Position numbers and translations under genes: made by a program. 35,749 bases of DNA from Nanobdellota archaeon. Lineage in GTDB: Archaea > Nanobdellota > Nanobdellia > Pacearchaeales > GW2011-AR1. Location: contig JAHISS010000068.1 in assembly GCA_018817905.1 (NCBI GenBank), positions 1 through 35,749 on the forward strand, in the 5' to 3' direction. Positions 8,431 to 16,589 of the stretch are shown here, one piece after another. The notes under the pieces were generated by a model that saw only the letters and a list, made by a program, of their open reading frames with translations, was not told the DNA's origin and did no database searches. The first letter of the stretch is position 1. Each line of letters opens with the position of its first letter.

Positions 8431-10284
8431 TTACTTCGAAATAACTTCCCTCTTGTCTCTGCTGCTCTGGAGAACTTTTCCTTCAGGTTTTTTGTTAAGA
8501 ACCTCGTTTTTCTTCTTAACTGCCCAGTCCTTGAAAATCGCCCCAGGATTATTCTGCTTTATAGCACTCAACAATAATTCCTTATTCCTATAAAACAAAT
8601 TCATCACCTTGCCGATTTCTTCCAAACTCCGAACGTTGTTTTTAATAAGCCACGTCAAAATGTTCTGCTTTGCCTTCAAATCTTCTTGAATTTCTGTTTG
8701 AGACATTCCAGTATTTCTGCTAATGTCTTCAAAAAAACGCGAGCTTTCGCTGTGCCTAACAATCTCGTCCCTGTCCGCAATCAAGCGATATAAAATATTT
8801 GCCTTCGCGCCGCTCCGTTCAGCCTCAACCTCTGCAAGTTGAAGGATTCTTCTCCTGCCTCTTCTTCTGTCTCTAAACATCACAACATTAAGATTAATCG
8901 CCTTCAACAGATTCGGAGGAACATTTAACGGAGGATTTATCAGACGAGAAATAGTTTCTGGCGCAGAGTCAGCGTGAACAGTAGAATAAACACTATGCCC
9001 TGTATGCATTGCCTCAAACAAAACCATTGCTTCTTTTTCTTTCCTCATCTCACCAAGAACAATTCTATCCGGTCTCATTCTCAAAGAATTAACCAATAAA
9101 TCCAACATTGAAACTTCCCCCTTGCCTTCGGGATTAGGAGTCCTTGTAACAAGCGGAGTCCAATACAAAAAGTCAGGCAGCATCAGTTCCCGAGTGTCTT
9201 CAATACTGATTATTCTCTGATTCGGTGGAATAAACGGCATGCATGCGTTCAAAAAAGAGGTCTTCCCACTTCCGGTTCCACCTGAAATCAAAACGTTCAT
9301 CTCATATTCAATCGCGAGCCACAACAACGCCGCAATTTCCAAATTGCAGGTTTTATTGTTAACCATGTCAACTATTGTAAAAGGATCGCGGGCAAATTTT
9401 CTTATTGTAATTGTATTCCCCTTAGTATTCACCGGATAAAGCACCGCATTAACCCTGTCCCCGGTAACTAAATGCGCATCAAGAAGAGGACTCAGCACAG
9501 TAATCTGCTTTCCAACCCTCCTCGCAATGATATTTGAATAATTAATTATCTTCTCCTCCTTCTCAACTGTGATGTTTGTCAAAAGCCAGCCATACTTTTT
9601 GTAAAAAACTCTTATCGGTTCTTTCGCAGAAGGGATTACAATTTCCTCAAGATTCGGATCAGCAATCAAAAATTCTATCTGTCCGAGGCCAAGCATTTCC
9701 TGCATCAAAGTCCCAACCAAAAAATCTTCAACATCTTTTTCTGTATGGGGAAGTTTTTCCTTCAACAATTTTCTGGCATCATCCATAAATCTTTTCTTTA
9801 TTTTCGAAAACAAAGAAGGGTCTGTAAGTTCTTTCATGCTGACAGTTGTTGCAGAAATAAGCTCATTCCTTATCTCCCCAAGAAAAATCGAGGTCGGGGC
9901 GCTGATTTCTGGAATGTAAAGGTTGTAAGTTATTCCTGATTCATCTTTCCTGATTTCTGTTTCAACATGCGCACCGTCAACAACAAGTTCATATTTTTCA
10001 AGAACATTCCCGCTCCCCTTGCGCTGAACTTTACGAACTTCTCCTTTCATCTGAAAAACTTTTTCTGCAGCAGGTGCAGCAGGTTTAACAACCGCAGGAG
10101 CTTTTGCTGCAGCAACAGGTTCCTTCACAACCTCTTTCGGTTTCTCCTGAACTGGTTCTGCTGGTTTTTCCACTCTTTTTTCAACCTTCTGAGAAGGATC
10201 ATATTCATGTTCGCCCTCTTCTCCAGGCAAAGGAGGCAGTTCTGGAAAATCTTCGACAAAACTTCCTTTTTTCCCTGATTCCAT
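8431..10284 (-). CDS. Type IV pilus/secretion system motor ATPase (TadA/FlaI/VirB11-like)
   Basis: About 617 residues. The C-terminal two-thirds is a secretion ATPase: Walker A GGTGSGKT (335-342), Asp box IISIEDTREL, Walker B IVLGEMR (E412) and His box AMHTGHSVYSTVHA. The N-terminal 70 residues are Pro/Glu/Lys/Ala-rich and disordered, with the short motif FPELPPLPG (13-21), echoed in the coiled-coil protein at 23282. It powers pilin polymerisation through the F-domain partners downstream. The ATG at 10284 is preferred over an upstream GTG because GGAGGAG lies 8 nt before it; this Shine-Dalgarno overlaps the previous gene's stop. Confidence 0.93.
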   Translation of the reverse strand: MESGKKGSFVEDFPELPPLPGEEGEHEYDPSQKVEKRVEKPAEPVQEKPKEVVKEPVAAAKAPAVVKPAAPAAEKVFQMKGEVRKVQRKGSGNVLEKYELVVDGAHVETEIRKDESGITYNLYIPEISAPTSIFLGEIRNELISATTVSMKELTDPSLFSKIKKRFMDDARKLLKEKLPHTEKDVEDFLVGTLMQEMLGLGQIEFLIADPNLEEIVIPSAKEPIRVFYKKYGWLLTNITVEKEEKIINYSNIIARRVGKQITVLSPLLDAHLVTGDRVNAVLYPVNTKGNTITIRKFARDPFTIVDMVNNKTCNLEIAALLWLAIEYEMNVLISGGTGSGKTSFLNACMPFIPPNQRIISIEDTRELMLPDFLYWTPLVTRTPNPEGKGEVSMLDLLVNSLRMRPDRIVLGEMRKEKEAMVLFEAMHTGHSVYSTVHADSAPETISRLINPPLNVPPNLLKAINLNVVMFRDRRRGRRRILQLAEVEAERSGAKANILYRLIADRDEIVRHSESSRFFEDISRNTGMSQTEIQEDLKAKQNILTWLIKNNVRSLEEIGKVMNLFYRNKELLLSAIKQNNPGAIFKDWAVKKKNEVLNKKPEGKVLQSSRDKREVISK

Positions 10285-10289
10285 TTTAT

Positions 10290-10835
10290 TCACTCCTCCT
10301 TCTCATCGTTCTCCTCATCGTTCTCACCTTGTCCAACTTTTTTCAATCTCACTTCAGGTCCGCCAATCCTCGGATAAGTCAATTCAGCGAACTTTCCAGT
10401 TTCAAGACTCTTAGCCCAGCTCTCAATAATCTCTTCGTCAACATCAAAAACCCTTGCCGCCGTCGACAATCTAAAATGCCCTACCCTCTTCAAAAGTTCA
10501 TAAAAATTATCCAGCTCTGTTCCCTTAGTAAAATGCATCTTATTCTTCAAAATTTCCAAGTCGTGATACTCTTTTTTCAAATCAATCTTATGCTTCGCAT
10601 AAACAAAAAGAATTCCCATCAAGATAAGTGCCCATTCAAAAAAAAGAATTATTTCAGACAGCGGGAATCTAAAACTTTCTTCCCCATCGACATCGCTTTC
10701 ATCAACAGCAAAACCAGCAATCCCACTAAAATGAAACTCCCCGCCGTAAAAATAAAGATGGGCCAGCAGATGCCCAACTGCAAGAACTCCAACAAATATT
10801 AAAAAAAATCTTGCGATGTGCACCCCTTTTTCCAT
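10290..10835 (-). CDS. Membrane-anchored winged-helix protein heading the pilus operon
   Basis: The protein has 181 residues. One N-terminal membrane helix (about 8-30) and a second at about 62-82 flank a short Asp/Glu-rich loop. The C-terminal half (LDNFYELLKRVGHFRLSTAARVFDV to PRIGGPEVRLKKV) reads as a winged helix, followed by an acidic tail. A membrane-bound wHTH protein upstream of pilus genes could regulate them, as EarA or ArnR do for archaella, but I see no specific similarity. The TATA box (around 10855-10865) is about 25 nt from the ATG. The stop overlaps the Shine-Dalgarno of the ATPase gene. Confidence 0.75.
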   Translation of the reverse strand: MEKGVHIARFFLIFVGVLAVGHLLAHLYFYGGEFHFSGIAGFAVDESDVDGEESFRFPLSEIILFFEWALILMGILFVYAKHKIDLKKEYHDLEILKNKMHFTKGTELDNFYELLKRVGHFRLSTAARVFDVDEEIIESWAKSLETGKFAELTYPRIGGPEVRLKKVGQGENDEENDEKEE

Positions 10836-10944
10836 GTATATCTTAAAACAAGAACCTTTAAAATATTAACTGTCTTTCATGTTCTGTTGAAAAAGTCAGA
10901 AAAGGAATGTGCTATTTTTTCAACAGTCAAATATATCAGAAAAG
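10836..10944. promoter_or_regulatory. Divergent pilus promoter region with 11-bp inverted repeat
   Basis: The AT core acctttaaaatatt (about 10855-10868) serves as TATA box for the minus operon and could also serve the plus-strand pilin gene, because its TTTAAA centre is palindromic. If it is used on the plus strand, transcription would start near 10886, at the first arm of a perfect 11-bp inverted repeat (CTGTTGAAAAA 10884-10894, TTTTTCAACAG 10916-10926, 21-nt loop). The pilin mRNA would then begin with a hairpin. Confidence 0.45.
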
Positions 10945-11358
10945 ATGCAAAAAGAAAAAAGAGGTCAAATTAGCACAGAGTATGTTATAATAATTTCGTT
11001 TGTCCTGTTCCTTGTGCTGAGCACTCTCGGCATTGCGTTCTTTTATTCCGCTCAAATTCGCGACGCAATAAAATTCCACCAAATAGAAAGTTTCTCACAA
11101 AAACTAACCTCTCTGTCTGAATCCATTTACTACTCTGGAGAACCGTCGAGAACAACAATGACTGGCTATCTCCCAGAAGGAATAAACGAACTTCAGATTT
11201 TAGATTATTTCATCGTTTACAACGTCTCAACAAACAGCGGCAACGCAATAACAGCTTTCAGGAGCAATGTTAAATTAAGCGGAAGCATATCTCCCTCGAG
11301 CGGACTGCGGAAAATTTACCTAAATGCCACCGAAGACAGCGTCGTGGTTTATGGGTAA
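10945..11358 (+). CDS. Archaeal type IV pilin with class III signal peptide
   Basis: The protein is about 137 residues from the ATG at 10945; an in-frame GTG at 10909 would add a non-typical leader. The N-terminus MQKEKRG|QISTEYVII is the classic class III signal: short basic region, Gly before the cleavage site, Q-x-S-x-E-Y, then a hydrophobic helix. A prepilin peptidase of the PibD/EppA type should cleave before Q; none is encoded in this window. The remainder is a small beta-rich pilin domain. Divergent from the pilus motor operon, so it is the likely substrate. Confidence 0.88.
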   Translation: MQKEKRGQISTEYVIIISFVLFLVLSTLGIAFFYSAQIRDAIKFHQIESFSQKLTSLSESIYYSGEPSRTTMTGYLPEGINELQILDYFIVYNVSTNSGNAITAFRSNVKLSGSISPSSGLRKIYLNATEDSVVVYG

Positions 11359-11384
11359 GATGAACGCACCACAAACAGAAAACA

Positions 11385-11621
11385 CAGAAAAATAAAATGT
11401 TACAAAAAACTAACCCTCAAAAAAATTTAATAAAACTCCCAATCGCAGAAGATAAAATCAAAAGACAATCGTTATCAACAACCCCTATTCTCCCATTTGA
11501 TTCTGGTTTATGTGACAACCTTGAAGTGGGGCGGGGCGACGCAAGAAAATATATTTTTACCCAATCACAGCAAGCCGGGGAGGTTTCCCACCAATTAAAT
11601 TCCAAGGCATCCTTGAATTGA
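11385..11621 (+). repeat. Dispersed intergenic repeat, copy A (contains 74-codon ORF 11397-11621)
   Basis: This copy shares long stretches with copy B at 25250-25465, for example the segment ending aaaactcccaatcgcagaag, and the core tctggtttatgtga followed by a G-rich stretch. It encodes a small ORF in the same frame as copies B and C. That ORF ends 4 nt before the second pilin's ATG. Over the aligned codons, A/B differences fall about 4, 6 and 7 on codon positions 1, 2 and 3, so there is little sign of protein-level selection. Confidence 0.65.
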
Positions 11622-11625
11622 TGTA

Positions 11626-12018
11626 ATGAAAAAAAACAAAGCCCAATCTGCAATTGAATTTCTCATCCTTGTAGGAGCAGTTTTCTTTTTTGTCGTTACC
11701 CTAACTGGGATATTTCAACAAAACATCAGCGAAAAAACAATTGAAAAGCGAAACTTCGAAATTCAAGAATTAGCACTGGCAGCACAAAACGAACTCAACA
11801 TCGCAGCAAAAGCTACCGACGGCTATCGGCGGGAATTCTACCTTCAAGAAAAAGTCGCAGGAATTGACTACGAGATAAATTTAATCGGCAGCTTTGTCTA
11901 CTTCAACACATCTGACGGCAGGCACACCATAGGAATTCCAGGCCAAAACGCCACAGGAAACTTCGTCAAAGGAACAAATGTGATTGAAAAACAGAATGGG
12001 ATTATTATTTTGAATTAG
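11626..12018 (+). CDS. Second type IV pilin-like protein with class III signal peptide
   Basis: The 130-residue protein starts MKKNKA|QSAIEFLILVGA, a class III signal peptide (basic leader, Ala before the cleavage site, Q-S-x-x-E-F, hydrophobic helix). The body is a mixed helix and beta domain. It lies 267 nt downstream of the first pilin, separated by repeat copy A, in the same orientation, so the two pilins may be co-transcribed. The start codon immediately follows the small ORF within the repeat. No Shine-Dalgarno is visible. A minor pilin role is likely. Confidence 0.85.
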   Translation: MKKNKAQSAIEFLILVGAVFFFVVTLTGIFQQNISEKTIEKRNFEIQELALAAQNELNIAAKATDGYRREFYLQEKVAGIDYEINLIGSFVYFNTSDGRHTIGIPGQNATGNFVKGTNVIEKQNGIIILN

Positions 12019-12051
12019 TAGTGATGGTTCCTAAATCTTTTCAGTCTTTCT

Positions 12052-12417
12052 CTAACCAAACAATCTTTCAACAGCCCCAGCAACTTCATTTTTTAATACA
12101 CCACTGCCGCTAAGCCCTGCAATAGCAAAATAAAAAAGAACAACTAAAATAATTATGATAATGTTCAAAATCAAAAATACAACATTTTTCTTCTTACTGT
12201 AAATCTCCTTTCCAAGCCCGCGAATAGAAAACAAAGAAAGTATTGGTATTGCAACCCCTGCCAGCGATAAAATGATTGTATAAAATATACCGCTAACATT
12301 CCACTCCAGCCCGTTTTCACCTAAAGTTTTAGAAAAAAGAGGGAGATAAATAAAAGTACAAATCACAACAGCCAAAATCGCTATTATCGCAACGACAATA
12401 AAGACCACCTTTTTCAT
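12052..12417 (-). CDS. Small integral membrane protein
   Basis: About 121 residues with three hydrophobic helices (about 3-25, 45-65 and 80-105); the loops carry SIRGLGKEIYSKKK. A TTG at 12423 is possible, but the TATA box gattataaac (centre about 12443) lies 26 nt before the ATG at 12417, which supports the latter and a leaderless mRNA. It converges with the pilin gene. No family recognised. A structured region lies directly upstream (12501-12582). Confidence 0.65.
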   Translation of the reverse strand: MKKVVFIVVAIIAILAVVICTFIYLPLFSKTLGENGLEWNVSGIFYTIILSLAGVAIPILSLFSIRGLGKEIYSKKKNVVFLILNIIIIILVVLFYFAIAGLSGSGVLKNEVAGAVERLFG

Positions 12418-12500
12418 AGCCAACTAAACATTTCGAAGATTATAAACTTTACTCAACAACACTTTTGATCTCAATAACTGCGCGGCACTACCCAAATTCA

Positions 12501-12582
12501 CCTTTTGCAATTGATAATTCGGTTTGCACAACTCTCAATTGCAAACCGAAACTATCTGGGCGTGGTGGGTGGGTGCAAAAGG
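12501..12582. promoter_or_regulatory. Nested and competing inverted repeats between protease and membrane-protein genes
   Basis: There are three perfect inverted repeats: outer arms ccttttgca (12501-12509) and tgcaaaagg (12574-12582); inner arms ttcggtttgca (12518-12528) and tgcaaaccgaa (12540-12550); and a third pair ttgcaattga (12505-12514) and tcaattgcaa (12535-12544). The third overlaps both others, so it cannot form together with them. The stretch is downstream of the protease gene and upstream of the 121-aa gene's promoter, both on the minus strand. It could be a terminator, a protein-binding site or a switching RNA. Confidence 0.6.
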
Positions 12583-12625
12583 CAAAAGCCAATCTGCCAT
12601 GCCAATCATTCTACAACGCTCTTTC

Positions 12626-13018
12626 CTAACCAAACAATCCCTTCAACCAATCCCAAAACCCTTCACCTTCAGGAGACAGCTCCATCTTTTCTTTCTCAAT
12701 AAAACCACCAGCACGCTGCTCAGGAACTGGTTCTCTTTGAGGCGCTTCTCGTGAGACGCTTCCGTTGTCTTCCACCATATCTTTTTCACAACACAAATAT
12801 CCAGGATAACCTTCATCAGCACATTCATCTCCAGAAGCCAGTATCACATTACAGTCATCCGGCAACATACAAACACCACCCAACTCGCTGCACGTCAAAG
12901 GCATCGTCCTAACGCAACATTGATATTCTGAACCATATTCTTGCTCACACCAAGCATCTCCTTCTGGAACATAATCCTGTCCGCAACCATCGCTTCGGCA
13001 TTGGTGTTGTGGTTCACA
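12626..13018 (-). repeat. Shared C-terminal cassette, copy 1
   Basis: 393 nt encoding two tandem six-cysteine modules (C-x5-C-x4-C-x11-C-x9-CC and C-x6-C-x5-C-x9-C-x9-CC), a Pro/Glu linker and the FWDWLK-type tail. DNA identity with copy 3 (28435-28827) is by eye over 90 percent in its first 200 nt. Confidence 0.85.
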
Positions 13019-16000
13019 AGACATAATTGGTTCCTTCAAACAAACAAACCCGTAGTCGTCGTCATCCGAAACGAGAAATTCCTGCAACTGGCAATTGCTT
13101 CCGTTCATTGCCTGCGTTCCACAAGAGTCATAAACAACCTCGTCGCAAACAGGATGAACGAAATGAAATCCCGTATCATGCCATAGTTTATGTTCAGTTA
13201 CTCGCACAAATCCGATACAGCCATAATAATGCCCCGGATAACCTTCGCACACTTCACCAGGTCTCAAATGAAAACTATCGCAAACCGAATTCAACTCCAA
13301 ACTGTTTGCAAGCCAGCCATCTTCGGATTCACAATATGAAACAGCTTGGCCATACGTCAAATTCATCTCATATCCGTTGAAAACACATTTATCAATTTGC
13401 GGAAAGTATTGCCAGTTCAGTGGACATATTTTTGGCGAACTTTCGATTTTATGTAAAGAAGGATAATGTCCGTCTTCTTGATACCAAACATTTTCAAAAT
13501 CCCAACCAACATAAGTATCGGCAGGTCTTGGAACAGAAGTCATTTCTTCTGTTGTGCGACCTTCTCCACTCCCATACGGGCTCTCTGTTTGACCGGAAGA
13601 ATTAACGTCCCAATATGAGAAAATTGTTTCGCCTAAACTACAACAACCTACCAAACCACCAATCAAACCATCACAATCTAAACAGCTTACCAACCCTGAT
13701 GAATATGAATTAATTATTTTTCCTCTGTAATCGTCACCAATTAGCCCGCCACTGCAATAGCTCAATGCACTAACCTGTGTATGCGAATAAGAGTTTTCTG
13801 TGGTTAAATTCCACGAATCTCCAACTAATCCCCCCACATAGTACTCTCCAATTACAAGTCCAGTAGAAGATGACTGCGTGATTTGAGAATATGCTGCATG
13901 CCCCACCAGCCCACCAATTCGAATGTTTCCTTCCACCCTTGCATCTTCAATTGATACTTTATTGACTACACTCTCTCCCTTAATCGAACCTGCTAATCCA
14001 CCAACAAAATCATCGCCCTTTAAGGTTATATTAATTAGCGTTAAATTTTTAATGACTCCACCATCTATCTCCCCAAATAAACCAACTTTATCTTTAGTTG
14101 TCTGATAAACAAAATTTGAAATCTTATGGCCGTTTCCGTCGTAGGTTCCATAAAAATTTTCAATTGGCTCAAAGTTCTCTAAATCAGACAAATCAATATC
14201 GCAAACCTGAACATAACTTCTTTCTGGGAAATCTCTAATTTGGTCAAATTCTTCGGGTGTACAGATCTCAATAAGACATACTCCGTCTGAACAAGGACAG
14301 GAAAATCGAGTGTGAGTATATACGTCCCCATTGCAGCGATACTCTATTAAAACAGTTCCATTAATAATACATCTATCTGTTGCATTTGCCCTATTCTCCA
14401 ACTCAACAGTGCCCTTCAGATAAGGATTAATTCCATCAGGATATTCTAGCGTTGTATCTGAATCTTGGCATTTTACACATGCTCCATCTAAGCAAGCCAA
14501 GGGACACCCATACAACTCATAAAGGAGATCACCCTGCCCATTACATCGCCATTCTTGCAAGTCTCCCCAGAAAGAGCATTTTTCTTCTCGGTCAACATAA
14601 TAGTCGCCGTCACTAAAAGAAGCTACCCCTCTTACTAAACTTTTTTCATAGTAATCTCGCCCCCCATCTGTATCAATACAGTCTATCATATTGAATGGGA
14701 AGGTTTCACTATTATCTTCCGCTGAGTCACATGATGGATCGCCCAAATCAATTAGTCCATCTCCATCGTTATCAATTCCATCATTGCATTCTGTAGTTCC
14801 ACAACGGAATCCATTAGCCATATACTCACTTGGATCGTTATCGTTACAATCCCCTATGAAATCGTTGCATCCCGGTGGGCAATTATCTGGCTTTGTTGGA
14901 GAAATCCCCCAATTACAGTAACCATCGCCATCATTGTTTTCACAAGTTACTATTCTTGGTACTAAGTCGCTAATTGCTGGATCGAATAAACTATAAGTCC
15001 ACTCAAAATCCTCAAAAGGAATCATTATTTCACCATAACCCTCTTCTCCCCAATTATCCCCCCAACTATTTTTGAATATCCAAATGTCTTCTCCCTGACT
15101 GTCATTATATCCGATTAAAGCCATCGCATGCCACCAGTCCCAAATGCCACCTGAAACAGAACCTTTTATAATTCGAGTTTTGAGAAATTCCTCGTTTTGA
15201 ACCATTGAATTAAACTCTTCCTTGGCAGCTATTTTCATTTTTTCATCAGGATCAGCACATTTGTTAACACAAGATTCATCACTTGCACTGTAGGGAAAAC
15301 AGTTTTCGTCTACAACTCCTTGTGACTTGATATAATCCAGCGCGTAACCCGGTTGACCCCCATCACAACTGCCCCCTCCACTACAGGACAACACATCTTG
15401 CTCTGATAAATCCAGGTCAATATGCTGATTGAAATAAAGATTTGTTAAGAGTTCAGTGGCCCCCACAGCAGCAAATGCCCAACAGCTTCCGCAACTGCCC
15501 TGGTTCTTGACAGGAGTATTCCAATTTTCTCCGTGGACGTTTCTCCAATCCCAACTTTCCGGAAGTTCGGAAGGAGAAAAAAGCACCTTGCCCGATGAAG
15601 ACTGTTCGTTTTCTTCTTTATCAATTTCCTGTTCTTCCGCGATTATTTCAGGTTCTTGTTCTGGCAGTTCTTGATGAGTTTTTGGTACCTCTCGTGTTAT
15701 CTCTTCTTGCATTTTAGGTTTTGTTCTACTTGGAGAAACTTCAAAAATTCCTCCTTTATAATACTCAAACCCCTGTAAGTTAGGTAATTCATCTGGAATT
15801 TGGCCATTGCCCCCCAACAACTTTCTTTTTTCCTCATAAGTAAAACCAGAAACAGATGTCTTATCCGGCATCCACCTCAAATTTTCTCTAGCAACTTTCT
15901 CCTGCCAAGCCTCAACTTTCAAGTTTTCCTGATTATCTAAGTAAACCTCATTCGGCAAAAGATCCTGAGAAGATTTTGAACTCAAGGGAAGAACTTCAAT

Positions 16001-16498
16001 AGAATCTATCCGCAGCAAGGCATCCTTAATCTCGACTGCAATAGATTTAATTTTCTTCCCGTCAAAATTACACGTCTCCTCACAGATAGACAAAACCTCG
16101 AAGTCCTCACCCAAGACCAGCGAATCACTTCCGAATATTAAATGCTTTCTTCCGAGTTCATCAACAGCAAGTACTCTTGCATAACCCGCCGGAGAAAAAA
16201 TTTCCCCGTCCCCTGAAAAAGTCACAGAAGAAACAGGTTCATCAAAATCAAGAAGAACAATTTCGCTTTTCTCAAAAGCTCCATAAACTTCAGTCTTAAC
16301 AACGCCCTTATCAGGAACAGTGAGATATGAAAGACTTTCCCAATACATTAGCAGATTACTTGAAAAAATATACGCTTGGTCGTATTGCTCAGAACTCGGA
16401 CCCAACCCCACATCCTCCTCTCCAACAAAATATTCCAACCCTGCAAAAACTGCGACAAACAAAATAATCAAAACAATCCCAACAACCTCTTTTCTCAT
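12626..16498 (-). CDS. Giant exported papain-like (C1A) protease with GLUG and C-type-lectin-like modules
   Basis: 1290 residues. The N-terminal leader MRKEVVGIVLIILFVAVFAG is a membrane/signal helix shared with the proteases at 19037 and 28435. A propeptide region precedes a papain domain (about 312-520) with oxyanion Q333, catalytic C339 (GSCGSCWAF), H457 and N477 (KNSWG). Then follow Asp-rich calcium-binding-type repeats (DNDGDG, about 525-600), Cys-rich segments, GLUG repeats (about 742-1010) and a C-type-lectin-like segment (about 1025-1130). Last comes the shared C-terminal cassette (1161-1290): twelve cysteines, a linker and the tail FWDWLKGLFG. It is likely secreted or displayed on the surface. 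The TATA box (centre about 16524) is 26 nt before the ATG. Confidence 0.92.
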   Translation of the reverse strand: MRKEVVGIVLIILFVAVFAGLEYFVGEEDVGLGPSSEQYDQAYIFSSNLLMYWESLSYLTVPDKGVVKTEVYGAFEKSEIVLLDFDEPVSSVTFSGDGEIFSPAGYARVLAVDELGRKHLIFGSDSLVLGEDFEVLSICEETCNFDGKKIKSIAVEIKDALLRIDSIEVLPLSSKSSQDLLPNEVYLDNQENLKVEAWQEKVARENLRWMPDKTSVSGFTYEEKRKLLGGNGQIPDELPNLQGFEYYKGGIFEVSPSRTKPKMQEEITREVPKTHQELPEQEPEIIAEEQEIDKEENEQSSSGKVLFSPSELPESWDWRNVHGENWNTPVKNQGSCGSCWAFAAVGATELLTNLYFNQHIDLDLSEQDVLSCSGGGSCDGGQPGYALDYIKSQGVVDENCFPYSASDESCVNKCADPDEKMKIAAKEEFNSMVQNEEFLKTRIIKGSVSGGIWDWWHAMALIGYNDSQGEDIWIFKNSWGDNWGEEGYGEIMIPFEDFEWTYSLFDPAISDLVPRIVTCENNDGDGYCNWGISPTKPDNCPPGCNDFIGDCNDNDPSEYMANGFRCGTTECNDGIDNDGDGLIDLGDPSCDSAEDNSETFPFNMIDCIDTDGGRDYYEKSLVRGVASFSDGDYYVDREEKCSFWGDLQEWRCNGQGDLLYELYGCPLACLDGACVKCQDSDTTLEYPDGINPYLKGTVELENRANATDRCIINGTVLIEYRCNGDVYTHTRFSCPCSDGVCLIEICTPEEFDQIRDFPERSYVQVCDIDLSDLENFEPIENFYGTYDGNGHKISNFVYQTTKDKVGLFGEIDGGVIKNLTLINITLKGDDFVGGLAGSIKGESVVNKVSIEDARVEGNIRIGGLVGHAAYSQITQSSSTGLVIGEYYVGGLVGDSWNLTTENSYSHTQVSALSYCSGGLIGDDYRGKIINSYSSGLVSCLDCDGLIGGLVGCCSLGETIFSYWDVNSSGQTESPYGSGEGRTTEEMTSVPRPADTYVGWDFENVWYQEDGHYPSLHKIESSPKICPLNWQYFPQIDKCVFNGYEMNLTYGQAVSYCESEDGWLANSLELNSVCDSFHLRPGEVCEGYPGHYYGCIGFVRVTEHKLWHDTGFHFVHPVCDEVVYDSCGTQAMNGSNCQLQEFLVSDDDDYGFVCLKEPIMSCEPQHQCRSDGCGQDYVPEGDAWCEQEYGSEYQCCVRTMPLTCSELGGVCMLPDDCNVILASGDECADEGYPGYLCCEKDMVEDNGSVSREAPQREPVPEQRAGGFIEKEKMELSPEGEGFWDWLKGLFG

Positions 16499-16530
16499 CC
16501 ATCAATAAACTTTCAGACTTATATAAAATT
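16499..16530 (-). promoter_or_regulatory. Protease-family promoter (conserved at three loci)
   Basis: The sequence from the ATG back through the TATA box (atataaaatt, 16521-16530) is nearly the same as upstream of the protease at 32244 and is recognisable upstream of the vestigial leader at 18436. The promoter was therefore duplicated together with the leader-coding segment. The spacing predicts a leaderless transcript. Confidence 0.7.
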
Positions 16531-16589
16531 TACTACGCCGCCTTCAAAAATTACAACATCTATTTCCGATTCCGAAATCTGTTAAAATC

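Noticed and set aside
10104..10802. 232-codon plus-strand ORF opposite the pilus operon
   Set aside because: Spans two real minus-strand genes and has no plausible protein features.
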